The notes below the pieces were generated by a model that was not told the origin of the DNA, searched no databases, and saw only the letters and a program-made list of their open reading frames with translations. Below are positions 1-5,625 of a stretch of 9,739 nucleotides of DNA, in pieces. This DNA is from Candidatus Latescibacterota bacterium (GTDB lineage Bacteria > Latescibacterota > MVCY01): assembly GCA_030608245.1 (NCBI GenBank), contig JAUWEO010000046.1, forward strand, positions 1 to 9,739, written 5' to 3'. The position numbers and the translations under genes were made by a program. The stretch's first letter is position 1; the number at the start of each line of letters is the position of its first letter.

Positions 1-80
1 CGTTTGGCTATTAATTCCTGCTGTTGAGAGTAAGCCTCGTTATAACCTATTATTCCAAGATTAAGGACAGCATATTTCAT
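1..80 (-). CDS. lipB: Octanoyltransferase LipB, N-terminal fragment (runs off left edge)
   Basis: An open frame starts at ATG 80-78 and runs off the left edge after 26 complete codons. It begins MKYAVLNLGIIGYNEAYSQQ. The hydrophobic strand, 'LG', 'Y-x-EA' and following Q-rich helix resemble the start of lipoyl(octanoyl) transferases, which move octanoate from acyl carrier protein to lipoyl-domain lysines. LipA then inserts sulfur to make lipoate. The catalytic Cys and Lys lie beyond the window, so the call rests on the N-terminus and on context: the genes just upstream encode a lipoyl-domain E2 and its E3. No strong Shine-Dalgarno sequence precedes the ATG, only an AAGAA-like stretch, and a stem-loop lies 14 bases upstream. 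A different protein with a similar N-terminus cannot be excluded. Confidence 0.72.
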   Translation of the reverse strand, partial: MKYAVLNLGIIGYNEAYSQQQELIAK

Positions 81-94
81 CGTTTGTTCTTAAT

Positions 95-119
95 GGACTC
101 GCACAAAAAGTGCCCGTCC
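95..119 (-). promoter_or_regulatory. Stem-loop just upstream of lipB
   Basis: On the minus strand GGAC-GG-GCAC-TTTTT-GTGC-GA-GTCC folds as two 4-bp stems separated by a symmetric 2x2 internal loop, with a five-T loop. It ends 14 bases before the lipB ATG. It could affect lipB translation or mark a leader. It lacks the U-run after the stem expected of an intrinsic terminator. Function is inferred only from position. Confidence 0.35.
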
Positions 120-141
120 CGAACGAGCAACAAATCTCTGT

Positions 142-229
142 GGTGCAGGGGAAAGCCAGGAGGACAAGTTGGAAGAGAGAAGTGCGAAGTATAGAGTGAG
201 AAGCTTTTTCTCCCTCTCACCCCTGCACC
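142..229. repeat. 10-bp perfect inverted repeat enclosing a smaller hairpin, lpd-lipB gap
   Basis: GGTGCAGGGG at 142-151 is the exact reverse complement of 220-229, across 68 bases. Inside, GTGAGA (196-201) pairs with TCTCAC (215-220). On the transcribed minus strand the structure begins four bases after the lpd stop codon, so a 3' stabiliser, an attenuator or a small dispersed repeat are all possible. A TATACT hexamer on the minus strand (plus 188-193) resembles a -10 box, but no good -35 lies 16-18 bases upstream. The rest of the 152-base gap shows no coding potential that I can support. Confidence 0.5.
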
Positions 230-232
230 CCC

Positions 233-1678
233 TCAGCCTTTCCTGGGCAGGTCTATAGCCTCGCTGCGGACATCCAGGGCAGCCTCCATTATCGCTTCCG
301 ATAGGGTAGGGTGGGCCCAGCTGATACGGTTGAACTCTTCGATGGTGGCCTCCAGCTTCAAGGCCACTGCTGCCTGACCAATCAGTTCAGTGGCCACAGG
401 CCCGATAATGTGGACTCCCAGAACCTCACCGGTATCCTCCTCTGCCACCACCTTCACCAAACCTTCAGTTTCGCTGCAGGTTAAAGCTCTCCCGTTGGCC
501 GCAAAAGGAAATCTTCCCACCTTCACTTCACAGCCGCCTGCCTGTTTAGCTTTGGCCTCCGTCAATCCCACACTGGCCATCTCGGGACAGGTATATATGC
601 AGTTGGGTATGACTCGGTAGTCAACCTCTGACGATTTTCCCAGGGCATTTTCGGCGGCTACAATCCCTTCAGCTGCTGCTACATGGGCAAGTAGCGTGCC
701 CCCGACTGCATCTCCGATAGCATAGACTCCGGGACGGGTGGTCTCCATTTTTTGGTTGACCTCTATCTGCTGGCCGTCAGTTTCCACACCGAGCTGCTCT
801 AAGCCAAGCTCTCCCAGGTAGGGTTTTCTTCCCACGGCAATCAGGACTGTAGAGAAAAGAGAAGAAAGCGCGGATTCAGAATCTCCTCCGGTAACCTTTA
901 CCTCTACACCCTCCGGGCCTATCTTGAATTCCTCCGCCCGCGCGCCTGTCTTTATCTCTATTCCCTTGTTGATCAAAGAGCGCCTCAGAAGCCCTGCTGT
1001 CTCCGCGTCCTCTCCGGGGGCGATTTGGGGCATCATCTCTACCAGGGTGACCTCGCTGCCCAAGGCGTTGAAGATCGAGGCAAACTCCAGTCCAATTGCC
1101 CCTGCCCCCACAATCAGAAGAGAGGGTGGTATCTCAGAGAGCTCCAATATGTGGTCTGAGGTCAGTATCTTTTCCCCGTCTATGTTCGCTCCGGGGATAG
1201 AGGCCGGGACCGAGCCGGTAGCGATGATGGCCTGCCTGGCCTGCAGAGCTAACTGCTCTGCATCCTTGGCCACTTCTATACGCAGTGTCTCTGAATCTGT
1301 CTGCGCCACAAACTTGCCCGTTCCCTTTATTAGATCTATGTTATAACTTTTAAACAGCAATGCTATGCCTTTTCGCAGCCGTTCTACAATTTTGTTTTTG
1401 TGTCTGTGCAAGGCGGGGAGGTCGACTTCAGGGTCTCCCACCTTAAGGCCGAAATCAGCAGCTCTGCCTATGGTCTCTAAGGTCTCAACAGCCGCCACTA
1501 AGGCCTTGGTAGGAATACAACCCTTGTTAGTGCAGGTTCCTCCCAAATGTCCTCTTTCAATAACGGCGACTTTTGCCCCCAACTGAGCGGCGCGAATAGC
1601 TGCAGTATAGCCACCGGGACCCGAGCCGATCACTATCAGGTCGTAGAGAGAACTGGAGACCGCTCTATTCTCAGGCAT
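233..1678 (-). CDS. lpdA: Dihydrolipoamide dehydrogenase (E3)
   Basis: This cytoplasmic FAD flavoenzyme reoxidises the dihydrolipoyl arm of E2 and passes electrons to NAD+. Numbered from ATG 1678 (481 residues, normal for the family), it has the FAD Rossmann motif GSGPGG (18-23), the redox-active disulfide in GGTCTNKGCIPTK (Cys49, Cys54), the NAD-binding GAGAIG (191-196), a second FAD contact in 'YAIGDA', and the C-terminal dimer-interface signature HPTLSEA with catalytic His456 and Glu461. A GTG at 1684 is also in frame, but it lies inside the Shine-Dalgarno GGGAGGTG, which is correctly spaced for ATG 1678, so I prefer the ATG. The gene overlaps the E2 stop by eight bases, suggesting translational coupling. 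The HPTLSEA end and the disulfide spacing favour E3 over mercuric or glutathione reductase. Confidence 0.96.
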   Translation of the reverse strand: MPENRAVSSSLYDLIVIGSGPGGYTAAIRAAQLGAKVAVIERGHLGGTCTNKGCIPTKALVAAVETLETIGRAADFGLKVGDPEVDLPALHRHKNKIVERLRKGIALLFKSYNIDLIKGTGKFVAQTDSETLRIEVAKDAEQLALQARQAIIATGSVPASIPGANIDGEKILTSDHILELSEIPPSLLIVGAGAIGLEFASIFNALGSEVTLVEMMPQIAPGEDAETAGLLRRSLINKGIEIKTGARAEEFKIGPEGVEVKVTGGDSESALSSLFSTVLIAVGRKPYLGELGLEQLGVETDGQQIEVNQKMETTRPGVYAIGDAVGGTLLAHVAAAEGIVAAENALGKSSEVDYRVIPNCIYTCPEMASVGLTEAKAKQAGGCEVKVGRFPFAANGRALTCSETEGLVKVVAEEDTGEVLGVHIIGPVATELIGQAAVALKLEATIEEFNRISWAHPTLSEAIMEAALDVRSEAIDLPRKG

Positions 1679-2834
1679 TTCCACCTCCCGCAGTTACCAA
1701 GAGCAGATAGGGTTTTTCCAACAATTCTTTCAGGCGGCTGAGAAACTGTGCCCCTGCGACGCCGTCTACCACCCGGTGGTCAAGAGAAAGACTGACTTTC
1801 ATTGTCTGTCGAATCACCAACTGGCCGTCCAATGCCGCCGGTCGCTCCTTGATTGCGCCTACAGCCAAAATCGCCACCTGGGGGGGATTGATTATGGCGG
1901 TGAATAGGTCTATCTCGAAGGTGCCTAAGTTGGAAATAGTGAATGTGCCATCGGAAAGCTCCTCCTGGGTGAGTTTGCCTTCCTTTGCTCGGGCGACCAA
2001 CCGGGTTCTCTCCTGGGCAATCTGCCAGAGGGCTTTGTGGGCGGCATCTTTTATTACCGGCACAACCAATCCCTCCTCTAAGGCTACCGCCACTCCTGTA
2101 TTGGCCTGTTTAAACGATCTTATCTGTTCATTCTCATAAGTGGAATTTAACAGCGAAAACTGCTCTAAGCTGAGGGCAGTTGCTTTGATCATCAAGTCGG
2201 TGTAGGAGAGACGGACAGAGAAGGTCTTCTCCATCTCTGGGAGTAAATCTTCTCTCAATCTAACCGCATCCGACATATCGATCTCTGTCTGGAGGTAGTA
2301 GTGAGGGGCCTCCCTTTTGCTCTGGCTCATACGTTGAGCGATAAGCTTCCGCATCCCAGACAGCGGTATTCCCTCGCCTTGGGCTTTTGCAACAGGTTGA
2401 AATCTCTCTACATCTTCCTTAGTAATCCTTCCCCCTGGGCCGCTGCCTTTAATCTGGGAGATGTCGATCCCCCTTTGCTCGGCGAGTTTTCGGGCCAGAG
2501 GAGAGATCTTAATCCGCTTTTTCCTCTCTGAGGGTGGAGAGACCGGCTCCGGGGGTTCTGTGACCGTGGTAACTTCTTCGGGCAGCTGTTCTTCCATGGA
2601 GTCTGCGATGTAGCCTACGACGTTGGTCACCGGCACTGCCTGCCCTTCTTCGGCTAAGATTTTTCGCAAGAGCCCGGTAGCCGGCGATTCCACCTCGAAA
2701 TTGGCTTTGTCAGAGGTGACCTCGAACAGGGACTCTCCTTTTTCCACCTTTTCGCCTTTTCTCCTGAGCCATTTGCCAATCTGGCCCTCATCCATTGTTT
2801 CTCCAAGCTTGGGCATTATGATTTTAGTGATCAT
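1671..2834 (-). CDS. 2-oxo acid dehydrogenase E2, dihydrolipoyl acyltransferase
   Basis: E2 is the core of a pyruvate- or branched-chain-type dehydrogenase complex and transfers the acyl group from lipoate to CoA. The 387-residue protein has one lipoyl domain (about 2-78) with the DKA motif and lipoyl Lys43. A Pro/Glu-rich linker (about 80-104) follows, then a peripheral-subunit binding domain (about 108-144; SPLARKLA, GSGPGGRITKEDV). The catalytic domain (about 155-380) contains DGTFTISNLG and LDHRVVDG, with His353 and Asp357 in the active-site HxxxDG motif. GGAGG sits six to seven bases before ATG 2834. Single-lipoyl E2s occur with several substrates, and no E1 gene is in the window, so pyruvate cannot be distinguished from branched-chain 2-oxo acids or acetoin. 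It is followed by its E3 and then the lipB fragment. Confidence 0.94.
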   Translation of the reverse strand: MITKIIMPKLGETMDEGQIGKWLRRKGEKVEKGESLFEVTSDKANFEVESPATGLLRKILAEEGQAVPVTNVVGYIADSMEEQLPEEVTTVTEPPEPVSPPSERKKRIKISPLARKLAEQRGIDISQIKGSGPGGRITKEDVERFQPVAKAQGEGIPLSGMRKLIAQRMSQSKREAPHYYLQTEIDMSDAVRLREDLLPEMEKTFSVRLSYTDLMIKATALSLEQFSLLNSTYENEQIRSFKQANTGVAVALEEGLVVPVIKDAAHKALWQIAQERTRLVARAKEGKLTQEELSDGTFTISNLGTFEIDLFTAIINPPQVAILAVGAIKERPAALDGQLVIRQTMKVSLSLDHRVVDGVAGAQFLSRLKELLEKPYLLLVTAGGGNA

Positions 2835-2863
2835 CTAATTCCTCCAGTGAAGAAGTGTTGGTT

Positions 2864-2892
2864 AATATATTTTTATTCATTTTAGGATCCAT
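2864..2892 (-). promoter_or_regulatory. Weak candidate promoter for the E2-E3 genes
   Basis: In the AT-rich stretch upstream of E2, the minus strand has TATATT (plus 2864-2869) as a possible -10 box. Seventeen bases upstream is ATGGAT (plus 2887-2892), a poor -35 match. The placement is sensible, about 30 bases before the E2 start and after a likely end of the previous operon. The -35 match is too weak for a firm call. Confidence 0.25.
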
Positions 2893-2922
2893 TTCTAAAG
2901 CGGGCAATTTCAGATAACTACT

Positions 2923-2993
2923 GGATTTGCGAAAAAACTTTCGTTAATCCAGCCGATCGGGGAACATATCCGAAGAAAGTTTCGCTAATCCCC
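2923..2993. repeat. Two tandem, related palindromic (REP-like) repeats
   Basis: Segments 2929-2954 and 2970-2995 match at 20 of 26 positions, 41 bases apart; the shared core is nCGAA(A/G)AAA(C/G)TTTCG(T/C)TAATCC. Each copy sits in a stem-loop. In copy 1 (2923-2950) GGATT pairs with AATCC and CGAAA with TTTCG, around a 2x2 internal loop. In copy 2 (2959-2993) GGGGA pairs with TCCCC and CGAA with TTCG. Conserved stems with changed loops suggest selection on structure, as in repetitive extragenic palindromes. No further copy was noticed elsewhere in the window. Confidence 0.5.
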
Positions 2994-3098
2994 CCTTGCT
3001 GCGAAATTGAGCAGAGCTATTCCTGTTTCGACGAGTGGGGTAAGAGAGGAAGAAGGATAGGGTAGGAGAGAGGAAAGAATAGGAAGCAGGTCTCATCA

Positions 3099-3121
3099 AA
3101 AGCCTGGTTCCCTTGGGCTTT
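3099..3121 (-). terminator. Weak terminator-like hairpin after the transglutaminase-like gene
   Basis: On the minus strand AAAGCC, an 11-base loop and GGCTTT form a 6-bp stem ending in a run of four T, about 37 bases after the stop codon. The stem is short and three of the Ts are within it. Its place at the apparent end of an operon supports the call, but its strength does not. Confidence 0.35.
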
Positions 3122-3157
3122 GGCAAACAGGTTAGTATGAAAACGAGAAGAGCACTT

Positions 3158-4339
3158 CTATCGGTACGAGTCGTAGATGTCCTCTGTATACTCCCATCTC
3201 TTCGGATTTATCTCAATACAGGTGGTTTTATCTTTCTCTATGCTGAATCTTTTCAGAAAGATAACATATTTGTCTATCTCTGCCTCTGCCAGGTAATCTC
3301 CTACGCCCAGTTCTATCTGGAAGGCCCCAGTGCTGTCTGGGGCGAATGAAAATCCCATCCGGTCAGTAACCGTTCGCCATCCGCCGTCATTGAACACGCC
3401 TACGCTGAAATCAATGGATCTTCCCCCCCGGCTCAGGCTATCGAGAGCGGTTATGGCTACCTTCAGAGTCCCCATAGGAGAGTAGTGGGCAGTAACATTC
3501 TCTTTTCTGTCAGCATACACTAAGGGAATAGCCCTGGGATGTTCCCGATTCAGTCTGCCGAAATTGCCAAGGTCAGCAGGGCTGTGAGGGTAAAGGGGTA
3601 ACCACTGGCCGTCGGAGAGGATTTCTACCCAGGCGGTTCCCCCGGGACTGTCTCCAAAGAAATCCACTCTGACAAGACGACTGGGTATGCCTACGGATCG
3701 GAGGACAGCTACAGTGAAAACGGTGACCGAAACCTGGTTTCCACCTCTGCCCCTTAAGGTGAGGATAGGTGCCTGAGGCCATCTTCCGCCCCAGCGAGAT
3801 TTCACCTCTGTGTTGTCCTCTACCCACTTGTTCACTATTCTGGCCGTTTCTGTGGCTGTGCTGGTGCCTTTAACCATAGAACGAAATTGACCGTATAATT
3901 CTGCCCGCCAAGGGATGAACCACTCTGAGCTGATGCGAAACGGCAGAACATATCTTTCAAATTCTTCCTCCCTAATCTGCCACGGCAGTTCTTGTCGAGC
4001 CTTGTAGGCATAATTAACCTGTTGAAGCAGCACTTCAGCGGTGGGAGAGAACAGGTCTACCGATCTAAGAGGGGAGATCAGGGCTATCATTCCTGGCCGG
4101 TATTCTGGTTTGACCTGCTGGAGCGCTTTTGCCAACTCCTGCCAGTTTGTCCCTGCACGTTGGAGCACTTTGGTCACCTTGCTCGTATCCGGTGAGGGAA
4201 TTAGCCGCATCAGCTCTGGATTTCGGGAGGGATCAAAACCTTCGGTCGCTAATACTAAATTGGGCATTAGAAATAATGCCAGCAGTAGGGCTCTGTTCAG
4301 TTTTGCCCATCGGACAGGCAAAAAACCGTCTCTTTTCAT
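3158..4339 (-). CDS. Secreted transglutaminase-like protein lacking catalytic residues
   Basis: Numbered from ATG 4339 (393 residues), the protein has a basic N-terminus and hydrophobic segment (about 16-31, ending VLA) that reads as a signal peptide. Next come a helical region, a transglutaminase-like core (about 140-255) and a C-terminal beta-rich domain (about 281-380) of the type that follows such cores in secreted proteins. The core is recognisable from LRGRGGNQVSVTVF, LRSVGIPSR, TAWVEI and QWLPLYP. Family members normally read G-x-C, HAWVE and often an Asp after the third strand. Here these positions are Gln202, Thr235 and Tyr250, and the only Cys is Cys374 near the end. It is therefore probably not a protease or transglutaminase but a binding or structural protein. 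ATG 4345 is also in frame, but GGAGG abuts it; spacing to 4339 is seven bases. It lies eight bases (to the first ATG) after surA. Confidence 0.8.
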   Translation of the reverse strand: MKRDGFLPVRWAKLNRALLLALFLMPNLVLATEGFDPSRNPELMRLIPSPDTSKVTKVLQRAGTNWQELAKALQQVKPEYRPGMIALISPLRSVDLFSPTAEVLLQQVNYAYKARQELPWQIREEEFERYVLPFRISSEWFIPWRAELYGQFRSMVKGTSTATETARIVNKWVEDNTEVKSRWGGRWPQAPILTLRGRGGNQVSVTVFTVAVLRSVGIPSRLVRVDFFGDSPGGTAWVEILSDGQWLPLYPHSPADLGNFGRLNREHPRAIPLVYADRKENVTAHYSPMGTLKVAITALDSLSRGGRSIDFSVGVFNDGGWRTVTDRMGFSFAPDSTGAFQIELGVGDYLAEAEIDKYVIFLKRFSIEKDKTTCIEINPKRWEYTEDIYDSYR

Positions 4340-4353
4340 TCTCATCCCTCCGT

Positions 4354-5625
4354 CTAATCTTTTCTTATATCTATGTAAATCTGTTGCTTTAAAGAAGCGA
4401 TCATTTTATCAAAGGTGTGTCTCAATTTCTCCTGTCTGAGCATATTATCCAATAGGTCACGATCTTGTTCCAACTCAAGCGGTCGCTGGGGCTGGCTATC
4501 GTTCAACCGGAGGATACACATCCCGGAATCAATGAGGATGGGAGCGCTGATTTGCCCCACCTCCAGCTTTGAGACAGTCTGTTTGAAAACAGGTGGAAGC
4601 TGTTCTACCGAGAACCAGCCCAAAAGTCCGCCTTGAGCTGCGCTCTGGATATCCATAGAATACTTCTGGGCCAATTCGGAGAAATCCTCGCCATTGAGGA
4701 CTCGGGCTCTTAAGCTCTCCAGTTCAGCAGCCACTGCTTTGACATCTGCTCTCGTAGGATTAACTCTAATTAAGATGTGACGAGCTCTAATTTTATCACC
4801 CTTCTTTTCTTCTACTTTAATCAGATGATATCCTGCGGCTGTTCTCACCACCTCACTAACCGTCCCCGAGCTCAACGAGAAAGCTATCTCTTCAAATTCG
4901 GGCAACATAGTGCCTGGTGAGAAAAAGCCCAGATCCCCGCCCGCTTCAGCAGAACCAGGGTCTTGCGAGTACTTTTTCGCCAGTTGGGCGAAATCCTCGC
5001 CCTGGTCTATCTTCTGCAGAAGTCCAGAGATCTTCTGGTAGCTTTCATCTTCATTGTCAGGGTATTTCAGAAATATCTGGTTGAGGCTGACCATCTGAGG
5101 GCGAGGAGGAAGACTGTCTATGTGAGCGTTGTAAAAGTCAACCACATCTTTATAGGAGATAACGATTTGGTTGCTGAGAGATGCCATAACTTTCTGTTTC
5201 AACAGATAGTTGCGGATTTGACTCCGATAGCGCCTGCGGAGTTCTCTTTCCGTTATTCCTTCTTTGTCCAACAGTTTTTCATATCCTTCCTTTGAGCCCA
5301 CTTGCTCTTTGATTCTGTTCAGTTGTTCCTGGAGGGCATCGTCGACCTCGTTGTCGCTCACTATGATACTGTCTCTTTTGGCTTTAATCAGAAGCACCTT
5401 GTCATTGACCATTGCTTCCAACAATTGATCACGAAACTGGTCTCTCTCAGCAGCAGTGAGAGCTTGCTGCGACATCTCAAACTGTAGAGCCTGCTCAAGC
5501 TCTGATTGGAGAATAAGCTCATCGTCCACCACAGCAACGATTCTGTCGACAATCTGCTGGGCAGCCGCAGAGGAGATCATCAATAGAGAGGAGAACAGCC
5601 AAATTTTAGCTCTGCGCAGAAACAT
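4354..5625 (-). CDS. surA: SurA-type periplasmic chaperone with two parvulin domains
   Basis: The 423 residues match E. coli SurA in length and layout. A signal peptide (about 1-22, cut after SSAAA) is followed by a SurA N-terminal helical domain (about 24-150), parvulin domain 1 (about 176-273; GGDLGFF, GYHLIKV), parvulin domain 2 (about 279-374; RHILI, GGLLGWF) and a C-terminal helix. SurA proteins bind unfolded outer-membrane proteins in the periplasm. Domain 1 has Gln183 where parvulins usually have the first active-site His but keeps His267. Domain 2 keeps His283 but has Cys370 at the second position. CAGGAGAG precedes the ATG at good spacing, and the start lies 20 bases inside the preceding lipoprotein gene, implying coupling. 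A general PpiC/PrsA-like role is the alternative; the N-terminal domain favours SurA. Confidence 0.88.
   Translation of the reverse strand: MFLRRAKIWLFSSLLMISSAAAQQIVDRIVAVVDDELILQSELEQALQFEMSQQALTAAERDQFRDQLLEAMVNDKVLLIKAKRDSIIVSDNEVDDALQEQLNRIKEQVGSKEGYEKLLDKEGITERELRRRYRSQIRNYLLKQKVMASLSNQIVISYKDVVDFYNAHIDSLPPRPQMVSLNQIFLKYPDNEDESYQKISGLLQKIDQGEDFAQLAKKYSQDPGSAEAGGDLGFFSPGTMLPEFEEIAFSLSSGTVSEVVRTAAGYHLIKVEEKKGDKIRARHILIRVNPTRADVKAVAAELESLRARVLNGEDFSELAQKYSMDIQSAAQGGLLGWFSVEQLPPVFKQTVSKLEVGQISAPILIDSGMCILRLNDSQPQRPLELEQDRDLLDNMLRQEKLRHTFDKMIASLKQQIYIDIRKD

Larger units (their letters stand above)
2835..3157. other. 323-base intergenic region without a supported gene
   Basis: This separates the envelope operon from the E2-E3 operon. 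From the E2 side it holds an AT-rich segment (2861-2885), two related palindromic repeats (2923-2993), a purine-rich plus-strand stretch (3033-3090; 6 pyrimidines in 58 bases) and a terminator-like hairpin (3099-3121). A 60-codon minus-strand open frame (2944-3126) crosses both repeat 2 and the polypurine tract, resembles no known family and is rejected as a gene. Confidence 0.6.

Noticed and set aside
924..1346. Long plus-strand open frame opposite lpdA
   Set aside because: Antisense shadow of a gene with complete family motifs; composition reflects the complementary codons.
2944..3126. 60-codon minus-strand open frame in the E2-upstream gap
   Set aside because: It crosses a palindromic repeat and the polypurine tract, gives low-complexity sequence, has no good ribosome binding site and resembles no family.
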